Shown here piece after piece: positions 39,137-48,779 of a DNA stretch of 64,000 nt. The stretch lies in the NCBI RefSeq assembly GCF_963667555.1, contig NZ_OY763421.1, positions 62,001-126,000 of the forward strand. Reading direction: 5' to 3'. The position numbers and the translations under genes are program-made. Positions within the stretch are counted from its first letter, which is position 1, and each line of letters opens with the position of its first letter. The notes under the pieces were generated by a model. That model had not been told where the DNA came from. It made no database searches and worked only from the letters and a program-made list of their open reading frames with translations. This DNA comes from an uncultured Methanolobus sp. GTDB lineage: Archaea; Halobacteriota; Methanosarcinia; Methanosarcinales; Methanosarcinaceae.

Positions 39137-40968
39137 TAGATCTCCTGTATTTCAAAGATGATTCTCTGTTCTGACTCTGGATCATATCTTACACGTATAC
39201 CCCTGTTAGAAGTAAGCAGGTGTCTTTTATTGAATATGTAAAGTGAAAGAGGATTTATTAGTTCTTTTTCCGCTGCATTTAACAGCCCCCTTCCGCCATG
39301 GGAAGAATCAGCCCGCTTTTCAAAATAAGAATAGATATCATTATCCAGAAGAAGACCTACATTGTATTTTTCCCGGATAATATCTTGAAGAGGTTTTAGC
39401 TTTCGTTTTACAATTTCCTGACGGAGATTTTTGTCAGTGATGTTACTGAATACAATAATATTGTCCCCAATCCTGTTCAGAAGTTCAGGTCTCTGCAATT
39501 CCTCATTGAAGTGCTCTTTAACCTTCAAAAGATACTCTTTTTCCATATCTTCGAACTGATCTGTGTTTTTCACACTTGAAGCACCGATATTACTTGTGAA
39601 TATGATTATGCTTTCTGAAAAATATGCAGTTACTCCTTTTCCATCGGTAAGTCTGCCATCTTCAAGTATCTGTAAAAACTTATCAAGTATGCGCGGATGA
39701 GCTTTTTCTATTTCATCAAATAAAAGGACACTAAAAGGCTTTTCAAGAAGCGCATTGATCAATTGCCCTCCCTCTTCAAAACCTACATATCCAGGAGGAG
39801 CGCCTATTAATCTCTGGTCAGATTCTTCGTGACTGTACTCACTCATATCAAATCTGATACACGCACTCTCATCTCCAAACAGGAATTCTGCCGTTGCTTT
39901 TGCAAGTTCTGTCTTACCAACTCCTGTGGGGCCAACAAAAAAAAGTACTCCTTTAGGTTTGCTCATTTTAGCCGAGTGTTGTATCCCTGAAAGACCCATT
40001 GCAGCTTTGATAATGGTTGTTGAAACATGCTCTACAGCTGTATCCTGCCCCACGACCCTTTTTTTAAGTTCGGAACTAACATTTGACAGTTTCTCATGGG
40101 ACAATTCTTCCCATGGAGATCTTCGTTGTCCAAATCTATAAAGGTTTATAAGTTTTTCAGGTGTCAGGCCGGGATTATCCTTCCCAAGTCTGACAATCTG
40201 CATCATGTCCACTATTTTGAGGCCTTCTGTGAGGTCTGCCAGATCTTCGATTAATCTTTTTCTTGGTTTTTCCAGGTCGTCTTTTAATCTCATATCTTCC
40301 ATATGTCTATCCAGAAAACCAATGCGGGAACTTCTGTCAGGCAGGCCGATATTAAAAAGCTTGATGCGTGGTTCCGGCTGATACAGCACCGGTGGGATGG
40401 CACCAAGGTTTGCCGTGATAAGAATCACCACGCTTGAAGGTCTGCTGGTTATGTTTGAGGGCTTGCCAGTACCATTCTGCCCTGTCATCAACTCAGCAAG
40501 TCCTCTCAAAGAAAAGCGGTCTTCTGGTGCTAAAGGTGTCTGCACAGTACCGAAATGAAAATCTGTCCAGTCCAAGATAAAAGCTGTAGGCTGATCATTC
40601 ACTCTCATAACAGGACCAAGTGCAGCCACGAGCTCATCAAAATCCCTGAGGGGAGGGATGTCCGTGGATTCGTCACCAATATCCAGATAGTCAATTGCAC
40701 CCTCTTCCACTTTAGATGATTCATCGGAACCAAACCACTTTGAAAAGGCCCTTTCCTCATGCCTTTCCTGAAACTTGAGCCCACAACTATGATTCCATAA
40801 ACCCACTACGTTGAAACCGTTATTCTTCAGCACCGATTGTAAATGATAAGGCAAAAGTTCGTATTCTGTAGAACCGGAGTCATAAAATTCGTCTCTGGTA
40901 TTTCCGTAAAGGATTATACCTTTTCGTATCTTTGCTTCACGTACAAGGTTCTCAAAATCCCGTTCCAT
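39136..40968 (-). CDS. two-domain ClpB-like AAA+ ATPase with degenerate first domain
   Basis: 610 residues. C-terminal AAA+ domain (about 300-610) closely like ClpA/ClpB D2: VVGQDTAVEHV, Walker A FVGPTGVGKTELAKA (about 348), pore-loop APPGYVGFEEGG, Walker B VLLFDEIEKAH (about 419), sensor 1 IFTSNIG, and a D2-small-like end. The N-terminal domain (about 1-270) keeps AAA-like strands (AFILDWTDFHF; VVILITANLGA; RSSRIGFLDRHM) but has no Walker A, so it is probably structural. The ClpB middle coiled coil and N-domain are absent. It would form a hexamer that unfolds or remodels a protein. One nucleotide separates it from the upstream coiled-coil gene. Confidence 0.88.
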   Translation of the reverse strand: MERDFENLVREAKIRKGIILYGNTRDEFYDSGSTEYELLPYHLQSVLKNNGFNVVGLWNHSCGLKFQERHEERAFSKWFGSDESSKVEEGAIDYLDIGDESTDIPPLRDFDELVAALGPVMRVNDQPTAFILDWTDFHFGTVQTPLAPEDRFSLRGLAELMTGQNGTGKPSNITSRPSSVVILITANLGAIPPVLYQPEPRIKLFNIGLPDRSSRIGFLDRHMEDMRLKDDLEKPRKRLIEDLADLTEGLKIVDMMQIVRLGKDNPGLTPEKLINLYRFGQRRSPWEELSHEKLSNVSSELKKRVVGQDTAVEHVSTTIIKAAMGLSGIQHSAKMSKPKGVLFFVGPTGVGKTELAKATAEFLFGDESACIRFDMSEYSHEESDQRLIGAPPGYVGFEEGGQLINALLEKPFSVLLFDEIEKAHPRILDKFLQILEDGRLTDGKGVTAYFSESIIIFTSNIGASSVKNTDQFEDMEKEYLLKVKEHFNEELQRPELLNRIGDNIIVFSNITDKNLRQEIVKRKLKPLQDIIREKYNVGLLLDNDIYSYFEKRADSSHGGRGLLNAAEKELINPLSLYIFNKRHLLTSNRGIRVRYDPESEQRIIFEIQEI

Positions 40969-40969
40969 T

Positions 40970-41848
40970 TTATCCCTGCCTCTTCATGCTGTTTTGTAGT
41001 CCTCCTCCATAGGGGAACTCTTTTGAACCCTTTTTTATCTTGTCTGGATTGTGCCAGGTAAACTGCTCAACGGAGGATTCTATCATTTCTTCAGTTCTCA
41101 ATATTTCCAGTATTGCTTCAAGTTCATTCTTACATGTCTGTCCGACATATCCATCCAGATCAAAATCAATTTCTCCCTCATGCCTTATCTGAAACATGAC
41201 CGTTTTTCCAGAAGGGAGTTTTCCTTTCACATGGACGATGTTTTCTTTCAATACAGGATTAGAGACAGAGTAGCCCTGGTTTTTTAGAACAGATAATACT
41301 CTTTTTACTATCTCTTTGCGAATTTCTTCCTGCTCATCCTGATATCTTAACTGCTCAATTTCTGTCGTCGCTTCTGTGATCGCCTTTTGAATGTCATTAG
41401 AACTTGTTGCAGTTTCAGAAAGGGATTTTAATCTGCTAGAGAGTGATTTTGCCTTGTTTGCCAGTTCTTGTGATCTCATAGGCAGTGAATCTATTGATTC
41501 AATTGTTCTTAAGATCTCTAAATAGCTTATTTTCCTCTGTTCTGACCATTTCTGCTCTTGTGCAATTACATTTCCCACAGATTCGTTCAGCTTCAAGGAT
41601 ACAGCCTGTATCTGTTCAAGTGCCATATCAGGTTCTTTCTGTATCCTGGAACTTATCTGCCCTATCTCTTTCTGTATCAAATGAGCATCAGTGAAAATAG
41701 AAGAAAATTGAGGATCATTGGCGAACTGATTCAGTTTTTCAGTTACTGATCTTAGTATGTCATTACATTGTTCACGTACTCTCTGCTGACGTAGTTCTTC
41801 TTTCTGACGCGCTATCATCTCTGCATAAAGTTTGCCACTATGACTCAT
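40970..41848 (-). CDS. coiled-coil protein of unknown function
   Basis: 292 residues. The first 190 residues are helical and rich in Gln, Glu and Lys (KLYAEMIARQKEELRQQRV; LSSRLKSLSETATSS), predicted to form coiled coils. The last 100 hold a small alpha/beta domain (VLKENIVHVKGKLPSGKTVMF, HEGEIDFDLDGYVGQTC) followed by a tryptophan-containing tail (WHNPDKIKKGSKEF). I do not recognise the family. Its stop is 1 nt from the AAA+ start and its start directly follows the RNase gene stop (TAAATG), with GGAAGGGA as ribosome site. It may be an adaptor that links the AAA+ ATPase to the nuclease or helicase. Confidence 0.75.
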   Translation of the reverse strand: MSHSGKLYAEMIARQKEELRQQRVREQCNDILRSVTEKLNQFANDPQFSSIFTDAHLIQKEIGQISSRIQKEPDMALEQIQAVSLKLNESVGNVIAQEQKWSEQRKISYLEILRTIESIDSLPMRSQELANKAKSLSSRLKSLSETATSSNDIQKAITEATTEIEQLRYQDEQEEIRKEIVKRVLSVLKNQGYSVSNPVLKENIVHVKGKLPSGKTVMFQIRHEGEIDFDLDGYVGQTCKNELEAILEILRTEEMIESSVEQFTWHNPDKIKKGSKEFPYGGGLQNSMKRQG

Positions 41849-44680
41849 TTATTTCCCTTCCTTGATACCAAAATTAAGCGTTAGCTCTCCATTTTCAGGG
41901 TCTACCATATATGTCACTCTCCTGTTGTCGATCTCACTGCCCCAGTCTTTCCCCTTGGTTCTATGATCATTGAATTGGTCATTTGTCAAGATCAGCATAT
42001 CTTTTTCGATCGCATTCTTAATAATGAATATATCATTGTCAGACTTGGCCGGAGATTCCAAAATAATTCCATTCTCTATTTCAGCTTTGAGCAGATCATA
42101 GTCCGGTGTATCATGCCTTAACTTTGCTCCGACAATGATTAGCACCTTTTCAAAACCATACTTATCCTTTAGGTCTTTGTAGGCTCTCAGAAGCTGTGCT
42201 GCAGAAGCTTTCCCATCTCTTCGATCTTGCCAGGCAATGTTGCTTCCATCTACTACAATTCTCGGAATAGGAGGTTTATCTTCAAAGGATATTTTTTGGG
42301 TTTTATCATCAAAACTGGTCTTGAATACAGATTCCCTTTTTTCGGATAAACCAAGGACTTCCATATCTTTTTTTATCTCCTTGATCCTTGCAGGTTCTTC
42401 TTTCAGATAAGGTTCAACAGTCATCCATACATGATCCTTACTGATAGCAGGCAACTCTTCCTTTGCAAAGGACCGGTTTGCAGTCGATAAGAAAAATAAG
42501 TAAACCTTTAAGTCGCCAAAACTGTCGGTATTTTCCAAATCAGATAAGGTATTTTGTAACAATTTTTTAATATGTTCAGCATCTGCTATTCCTTTCTTTT
42601 TCAGTGATGAAAGATTGTTGAATAGGTACTGCACCTGATTTTTATCAGCAGGTTTCTGAATCTTGGCTGGAAAATGCTCTTTTATCAAAGATTCAATGTT
42701 GATGGTTGAACTGAAGCCATTGTATTTTGTACTTATCTGTATGATATCCTTGCTCATCCCGGCTTTGAGAAGGTCCCAGTTAACCTGTTCGAGGTCATGA
42801 ACTGCCAGAGAAGTCAATACTTCTGCCCTAGGCAACAGTCCATTCTGTTTAAGCAATAGACAGACATCTAATGTGTCCTCTTCAATCTCGGAAAGATTGC
42901 TTGAGTCAATTGCTGTTTTTACTTTCTTGAGGTACACGTGCCTGGCATTGTTTATGCCATTCTCAAGTACTTTCAAGATATCTTCAATCTTCTCCTTTTT
43001 TATGTAAACAGGAAGCTCCTGAATAGTACTTTCTATATACTGCTCCAGATGCCGTTGCAATTTATCGGTCTCTTCGAGGATCTCAAAATGAGTGGGGTCT
43101 TTGGCTGCCTTTTTAAGATTTGCTTTAATCTCACCAAGATCTTTGTGTATGGAAGAACAGTGTCGGATGTATCCTAAAACATCACCCTTGTCAGGATTTG
43201 AGATATTCGTTACAGTTCTCCCGAGCTTCTCAAAGAAAAGAGCACGACTGTGATAAACAAACCAACTGTCAAATTTAATCATCTCTTTCCAATCAGAGAA
43301 CTCAATTATCTTTTTATAAACTGCAGCTTTGGTCTCCCCCTTAAGAGATGTGTCCTTCATCTTGTTTTTTAGCAAGGTGATTTCTTTCAAGGCATTTTGA
43401 GCGGTTTTCTTATCATTCACATATTCATCTGGATAGCACTCGATCACTGCATTGAAGTTCTCTTCCAGAGGTTCAAGGTAAAATGCAGCTATTTTTGTAT
43501 CCAGAACATCAGAACTGCTATCTTTTAGGATCTTACTAAGAATTGCCGAATAGTCTTCTGCATTCTCTCTAAGAATGTACATGGGAATCGTGTAATTTCC
43601 AGCTTCGATCAGATTAAGCATTACAATTCTGTTCTCAGAAATGACCGAATCGGGAGTAAAAAGGTGCTCTTTGTCCTGTATATATAGTTCTACAGATGAA
43701 GGGATAAAATGCTCCTGGTTTATTCTGTGTTTGAGATCATTATTTTGCTCTGCAATATATATAATGACTTCAGGTTTGTTTTTATTCTTTGCAATATACT
43801 CAAAGAGATTTTGATTCGCCACAATGACCCATTTTGGTTTCAAACTGAGGATCGCATCAGTAAGTTTTGACTCATCCAGTGGTGAGTAGAGTTTATCTTT
43901 TTCAAATAGAGTATGATACTGTACAATCGGTGAATTAGTGAACTGTGCAGCCTTTTGGTGATATTTTTCGAGATATCGGTTGAGTTTTCCATTGTCCAGA
44001 ATTTTTTGTTTCATAGCCTGTTTTAGTTTCAAGCGATGCGCATCTCCAAACGGCTCTTTTGTAATTGCAAGATCTACTCCTTCGTTTTTAAGTAAAATAT
44101 CCACTTCAATATCTGTGCTCATTGCCTTTGCACCAGATACTGCATGTTCTATTAGCTTCTCGTCTTTTTCCAGGATATTCTTCACCAAAGAGATATGTTC
44201 CCTGACCAGTGCCTCTGGAACGAAGTCAGGTATCCTGATGTCATCGTTTTGGTTTTCACTATCCTCTAGTCCAGAATCATACCTGGCTCCGGGAAACCAC
44301 TCTGTAGATTCCGGTTCGTAGACCATATCGAAATGTACACCACGCGAATTGCTGATCATTTTACCACTGCTGTAAAGTTCTCTTCCCAGTTCGGTGGTTT
44401 CAAGATCATTTTCCCCTTTAAGAGTAAGTGCATCCAGCATAACAAGTTCCTTTGCTACGTATTGCAGAAATTCGATCTTTTCTATTCCAAACTCTTTTTT
44501 GATCTCTTCAAGGGTAGGAGCCGGGTCACTGAGTTCACATAAAGGAGCCAGTATCGCCCACTCCAAAAGACGTATTTTGCGGGTCCTGATAGCTCGTGCT
44601 TCTACATTAACTGCAACAACAGGTAATTTTTCGGTTATTTTCATAACTGAAAATGGATTTTTCTTAGTTCCGGTTTGCAT
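41849..44680 (-). CDS. large protein with C-terminal Zc3h12a/NYN-type RNase domain
   Basis: 943 residues from the ATG at 44680 (GGAGGG 11 nt upstream; an in-frame ATG at 44713 lies deeper in the helicase gene). N-terminal winged-helix-like region (LLEWAILAPLCELSDPAPTLEE; ALTLKGENDLETTELGREL), a middle region with a possible PLD-like or Rossmann-like core (PKWVIVANQNLFEYIAKN), long helical stretches (about 420-780), and at the C-terminus a PIN-fold RNase of the Zc3h12a/NYN type: RIVVDGSNIAWQDR (catalytic Asp), ESPAKSDNDIFII and LILTNDQFNDHRTKGK. It is likely the effector RNase of the five-gene operon. It overlaps the upstream helicase gene. Confidence 0.82.
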   Translation of the reverse strand: MQTGTKKNPFSVMKITEKLPVVAVNVEARAIRTRKIRLLEWAILAPLCELSDPAPTLEEIKKEFGIEKIEFLQYVAKELVMLDALTLKGENDLETTELGRELYSSGKMISNSRGVHFDMVYEPESTEWFPGARYDSGLEDSENQNDDIRIPDFVPEALVREHISLVKNILEKDEKLIEHAVSGAKAMSTDIEVDILLKNEGVDLAITKEPFGDAHRLKLKQAMKQKILDNGKLNRYLEKYHQKAAQFTNSPIVQYHTLFEKDKLYSPLDESKLTDAILSLKPKWVIVANQNLFEYIAKNKNKPEVIIYIAEQNNDLKHRINQEHFIPSSVELYIQDKEHLFTPDSVISENRIVMLNLIEAGNYTIPMYILRENAEDYSAILSKILKDSSSDVLDTKIAAFYLEPLEENFNAVIECYPDEYVNDKKTAQNALKEITLLKNKMKDTSLKGETKAAVYKKIIEFSDWKEMIKFDSWFVYHSRALFFEKLGRTVTNISNPDKGDVLGYIRHCSSIHKDLGEIKANLKKAAKDPTHFEILEETDKLQRHLEQYIESTIQELPVYIKKEKIEDILKVLENGINNARHVYLKKVKTAIDSSNLSEIEEDTLDVCLLLKQNGLLPRAEVLTSLAVHDLEQVNWDLLKAGMSKDIIQISTKYNGFSSTINIESLIKEHFPAKIQKPADKNQVQYLFNNLSSLKKKGIADAEHIKKLLQNTLSDLENTDSFGDLKVYLFFLSTANRSFAKEELPAISKDHVWMTVEPYLKEEPARIKEIKKDMEVLGLSEKRESVFKTSFDDKTQKISFEDKPPIPRIVVDGSNIAWQDRRDGKASAAQLLRAYKDLKDKYGFEKVLIIVGAKLRHDTPDYDLLKAEIENGIILESPAKSDNDIFIIKNAIEKDMLILTNDQFNDHRTKGKDWGSEIDNRRVTYMVDPENGELTLNFGIKEGK

Positions 44681-47600
44681 GTAGCTTGTAACCCTCCACA
44701 AAATAATTGCCATTTGAAAAATCTTTACTCATCCGTATTATCTTGCCATAGGCATTCTTGTAGTCTTCTACTGCATCATGATTTATTTTGACCCTTACTT
44801 TCTCAAACACATGTGCAGACCCAACTATGATCAACAGTGATTGGGCTCTTGAAAATGCTACATTTATTCTCCGGAAATCTTTTACAAAACTTGTTGGTTT
44901 GCCGCTTTTTGGGGACGAGACCAGGCTGACTATGACAATTTCACTTTCCATTCCCTGGAAACGATCAACTGTTCCAATCCTGATTTTCAGGGAACTGATT
45001 TTCCCGGAACTCTTGAGTGTTTTTTCCATATCACGCAGTTTTTTTACCTGGCTGGAATAAAAAGAAATTATTGCAACTTCCTGTTTTTTGCCTTGTGCAT
45101 ATGGACCTGAACTGAATTGTTCCTCTATAGACAGCAGGACCTTTTCAATGCTTTCAATTTCATAGGAATTAAATTTGGAGCCGTTTTCTTCAGTGACCTC
45201 GAAATTAGGTCTCAGTTTGCCATCGATCAGCCTTTCTTCTGTATTTATCCATATGAGATGAGACTCTTCGGACGATAGACTATTCCCATTCGCATCCTTG
45301 AGCAGATAATTGTTCTTTCGCTCTGATTCCGGATTGGCAATTCCACACCTCAGTTGATAACCATCCGGATAGAACTGGTTAATCGCTCTCATAATGGTTG
45401 GATGCATTCTGTATTGATCTATAAGACGCGACTTTAATTCTGGGTTCGCATTTTCGAACATTTCCTGGAAATAGGAAGCGGTGACGAGTCTCTTATATTT
45501 AAGTTCGATTTGCTCAATTTGATCCTTTTGTATCTCTGGATTATTCTCTTCCATTTCATCGAATGTGATATCCTCTGCCCTTACTTTAAACAGAGGAGGC
45601 AGCTGATGATGGTCACCTACCAAAATTATCTGCTTGCCAAGAAGCATCGGCATTAAAAGTTCAGGAGGGGTTGCCTTGGAAACTTCATCTACTATCACAA
45701 GGTCAAACTCTCTTCCTTCCTTGCCCCAGAATTTGTATCTGCCTGTTTCAGAACATGTTGCACCCACAACGTTCGCAAGGTCGATATACAGTTCCGTGAC
45801 AGATTCATAGTCTTCCGGTGCAGAAGCATCTATCTTTTTTGTCCATTCCTTTTGGAGCTTGGTCCACCTTTTTGAGACCCGCAGCTCATTTTGATGCTCA
45901 TTTTTCAGACCTGATACTTTTTCTTTGAGCTCATCAAGGATATCGCTGTTAAAGGTAACTTTTCCGTCTTTCTTAGTGGTATTGATTTCATCAAGAACAT
46001 TAAGGCAGGAAGAGATCAGTTTCCTGAGAGTTTCAATGCTGATATTTTGCTGATCTAAATCGGTATTTAGTTCTTGCCTTTTATACTCCAGACTGGAGAT
46101 CTCAGCATTGAGCTTCTCTGTTTCTTTATCGGTTTCAAATATAGAAGACTCACAGTCCTTAGCTACAGTGTGCAAGTTTTGGAGGAAGTACTCAGGAATC
46201 TTTAAAGAAATTTCCTCAAAACTCTGCATCAAAGCCAGAAGCTCATTTATAGATGCTTCAAATTCTTTTTTTGGCTGAAGTGATTGCTGCAATAGTACTA
46301 TACTATCTCTGAAATCAGGCATTCTGGCTAAAGAAAATAATCTGGAAAGCCTGTCGTATTGGAACCTGAAAGCAGAAATACTATCTGTCCAGGCGTCTCC
46401 CAGTCTTGCTTCGCTGTTCTGTCTTTTTAGTTCATCGATTTTCAGATTTATATTGAACATTTCATCTGATAATCTTGCAAGCTCTTCCCGATCTCTGGAG
46501 CTGGACAATTGATTTATAATCCCTGCTTTTCTTTCTTCGAGTTCCTGAATTTCATCGTTTTTCAGGAGTTCCAGCTTTGAAATTAAAACCTGTAAATTCA
46601 CAAGATGCTCTGTGAACTCTGTTCTTTTGGAATTCCTAATATCAATAAGCAGTGCAAGTATTTCCCCTAGATCGATAACATCCGCATTACCCTCATGATC
46701 ATGTTTCAAGGGAGAAAACAGATGTTCAAGCTCCAGATTGACAATGTTTGTGATCTCGGGAAAGAAGCCGGCAAAGTTTTCAAATTCTTTTCTGGCAGGA
46801 TAGGTTCCACTTTTCAGGACCGCGTTAATCAGGTTTGATCTATCGATCAGTTCTTTTCTTCTATCCGCGATCTTGTTTTCATTCTCCTTCAACTGCTGAA
46901 GATCGTTTTCTGCTTTCTCAAGCTTATCCTTTATTGAAACAATTTCTTTTCTGGCATATTCGAAACCATTGTGACATTCTTCAAGAGAGTCCACTGAAGA
47001 CTCATAACCATCAAACCTGTTTGTGAGAGCTTCACGTTTTGTGCAAATTGCCGCTACATTATCTCTCACAGCTTTGAACCAGCGTAATGTTACGTTTTTC
47101 TCAAGAAACTCTTCTCCGTCTTCGGTTGTCCGTGTACCAATTCTGATTGGCATTATCTCCGATTTGTTCTTTAACCGGCAAAGTGCGTTGTCAACTGCCA
47201 GATTTGTTTGGGATGCCAGCAGAACCTTTCCTCCACGCAGCACAGTTTGATAACAAAGTTCAGCTATTACCGTTGTTTTTCCTGTACCTGGAGGGCCCTG
47301 TATAAGAGAAATGTCCGGGCAGTTGATAGCTTTGGTCACAGCCAACCTCTGCATTTCGTTTAGTTTTCCCTCTACTAGGGTGGACCTGTCAATGTCATCA
47401 GAACGTGTTGGAAGTTTTGCCTCTTGGATGTTAAAGATGAAATCTTCCAGACACGGGTTTACAGCCTGGCCTTCTGTGAGACGTTCTAACGCCCTTTGCT
47501 GTCTGAGGATAGGAGTTGTATCAGATATGATCGAATTTACCAGAATACCTTGCCGAGGAATCTTGTCAAGGGGATCTTTATGAATGTTTAAGGTATTATC

Positions 47601-48563
47601 AGATTTATCTGTATCAAAAACATAGTCATCATCCAGCTCTACCTCAATCTCTGCCCAGTCCTGCTTATTCTTGGGACCGTTGTTAAGTATCTTCTTTATC
47701 TTTGTACCTCTGGAAATTATTCCCAGAATGGCTGGCTCATCAGTGTTCTCGTCAGGTTTCCAGTTCCTGCCTTTGGGTATTTCCTTGTCTAAGACTCCAA
47801 CATTATTCTCATCGTAAAAATGCTTAGCAGAGTTTTCTGAAAAAATGCGAGTTGAAATTTCCAGTTTAGCAGTCGTCGGACCACTTCGGCTCAGGCTCTG
47901 ATAGGCTACCCACGCCTGTTTATTTTTGATAATGCCCATGTAGAGATTCAGGTAACCTTCCCATTCATCAATTTTTTTCTGCAGGTCCAGCCTTCTTTTC
48001 TCCAGTTTCAATAACCAGTCAAAATCACTTGTATCCATGAAGGTATAGTCAGGAAGATTTTGCTCAGCATCCTCTATTATACGAACCTTTCCTTCCAGAA
48101 TTCCTTCTTCACTAAAAGGTCTTCTTGAAACCTGTTGCAGAGAGATCCTTCTTACTTTCAGACGTCTCTTTGCCCGAAAGCATTCTAGAATGATTGAATT
48201 GTTATTGAACACAAAATCGTCATACAAAGGTGTGTTGGGGTCGATTCGTAATCGCCAGTCCCCCTGTTGATCATTGTTTAGTTTTTTTATTGTGATATTT
48301 TCCACAAGAAAACTTACTGTTGTATTTTCAAGGCTTCTGAGCTTTGGAAGAAGGACACTTTTAATCTCCTGTCTATCTGGTTTCTGTCCTTTTTTTACAT
48401 TAATTCCAAGTGCCCTGGCTGTGAAATTGTCTGTCCCTGAAAACGTTGTCTTCTCATCAATAACCAAAGAAATATCTGCGTTCAAATGAGAAAGTTTGCT
48501 GTAATCATCAGTTGTGTCCCCAAAATCGGTATTAGAATTGACATCTTCTAATATGCTGCTCAA
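44664..48563 (-). CDS. SF1 (Upf1/DNA2-like) helicase with coiled-coil insertion
   Basis: 1299 residues. Walker A SLIQGPPGTGKTTVIAEL (about 424), motif Ia LASQTNLAVDNAL, Walker B FDLVIVDEVSKATPPEL (about 956), motif III LVGDHHQLPP, motif IV DQYRMHPTIM (about 1050), motif V TVDRFQGMESEIVIVS (about 1204) and motif VI NVAFSRAQ. A long coiled-coil insertion (about 510-930) splits RecA domain 1, as in Upf1/DNA2-related helicases of conflict systems. The N-terminal 400 residues are not recognised. The start is a TTG; the same frame is open and protein-like upstream (GYVNRDSETL) but lacks a standard start, and a TATA-like box is at 48621-48630. First gene of the operon. Confidence 0.88.
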   Translation of the reverse strand: MSSILEDVNSNTDFGDTTDDYSKLSHLNADISLVIDEKTTFSGTDNFTARALGINVKKGQKPDRQEIKSVLLPKLRSLENTTVSFLVENITIKKLNNDQQGDWRLRIDPNTPLYDDFVFNNNSIILECFRAKRRLKVRRISLQQVSRRPFSEEGILEGKVRIIEDAEQNLPDYTFMDTSDFDWLLKLEKRRLDLQKKIDEWEGYLNLYMGIIKNKQAWVAYQSLSRSGPTTAKLEISTRIFSENSAKHFYDENNVGVLDKEIPKGRNWKPDENTDEPAILGIISRGTKIKKILNNGPKNKQDWAEIEVELDDDYVFDTDKSDNTLNIHKDPLDKIPRQGILVNSIISDTTPILRQQRALERLTEGQAVNPCLEDFIFNIQEAKLPTRSDDIDRSTLVEGKLNEMQRLAVTKAINCPDISLIQGPPGTGKTTVIAELCYQTVLRGGKVLLASQTNLAVDNALCRLKNKSEIMPIRIGTRTTEDGEEFLEKNVTLRWFKAVRDNVAAICTKREALTNRFDGYESSVDSLEECHNGFEYARKEIVSIKDKLEKAENDLQQLKENENKIADRRKELIDRSNLINAVLKSGTYPARKEFENFAGFFPEITNIVNLELEHLFSPLKHDHEGNADVIDLGEILALLIDIRNSKRTEFTEHLVNLQVLISKLELLKNDEIQELEERKAGIINQLSSSRDREELARLSDEMFNINLKIDELKRQNSEARLGDAWTDSISAFRFQYDRLSRLFSLARMPDFRDSIVLLQQSLQPKKEFEASINELLALMQSFEEISLKIPEYFLQNLHTVAKDCESSIFETDKETEKLNAEISSLEYKRQELNTDLDQQNISIETLRKLISSCLNVLDEINTTKKDGKVTFNSDILDELKEKVSGLKNEHQNELRVSKRWTKLQKEWTKKIDASAPEDYESVTELYIDLANVVGATCSETGRYKFWGKEGREFDLVIVDEVSKATPPELLMPMLLGKQIILVGDHHQLPPLFKVRAEDITFDEMEENNPEIQKDQIEQIELKYKRLVTASYFQEMFENANPELKSRLIDQYRMHPTIMRAINQFYPDGYQLRCGIANPESERKNNYLLKDANGNSLSSEESHLIWINTEERLIDGKLRPNFEVTEENGSKFNSYEIESIEKVLLSIEEQFSSGPYAQGKKQEVAIISFYSSQVKKLRDMEKTLKSSGKISSLKIRIGTVDRFQGMESEIVIVSLVSSPKSGKPTSFVKDFRRINVAFSRAQSLLIIVGSAHVFEKVRVKINHDAVEDYKNAYGKIIRMSKDFSNGNYFVEGYKLHANRN

Positions 48564-48620
48564 TGTTTCACTATCCCGGTTAACATATCCAAAAAATATA
48601 GTTCCAGTATGTTCTTTTTT

Positions 48621-48630
48621 TATAAATATA
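48621..48630 (-). promoter_or_regulatory. TATA box of the five-gene operon
   Basis: TATATTTATA on the minus strand, 58-67 bp before the TTG start of the helicase gene; this would place the transcript start near 48597. Confidence 0.4.
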
Positions 48631-48779
48631 TTTTTGTTTGCAATTTATTACTGTGTTTGTTTTGTATTCAATCATTATAATCGACCTATTGCTACATTTG
48701 CTTTTGATAAATTAATATATTAATAAGTTCTACAGACATATGAAAAAATGTGGCACATATATAAAGGAGTTCGATTTTA

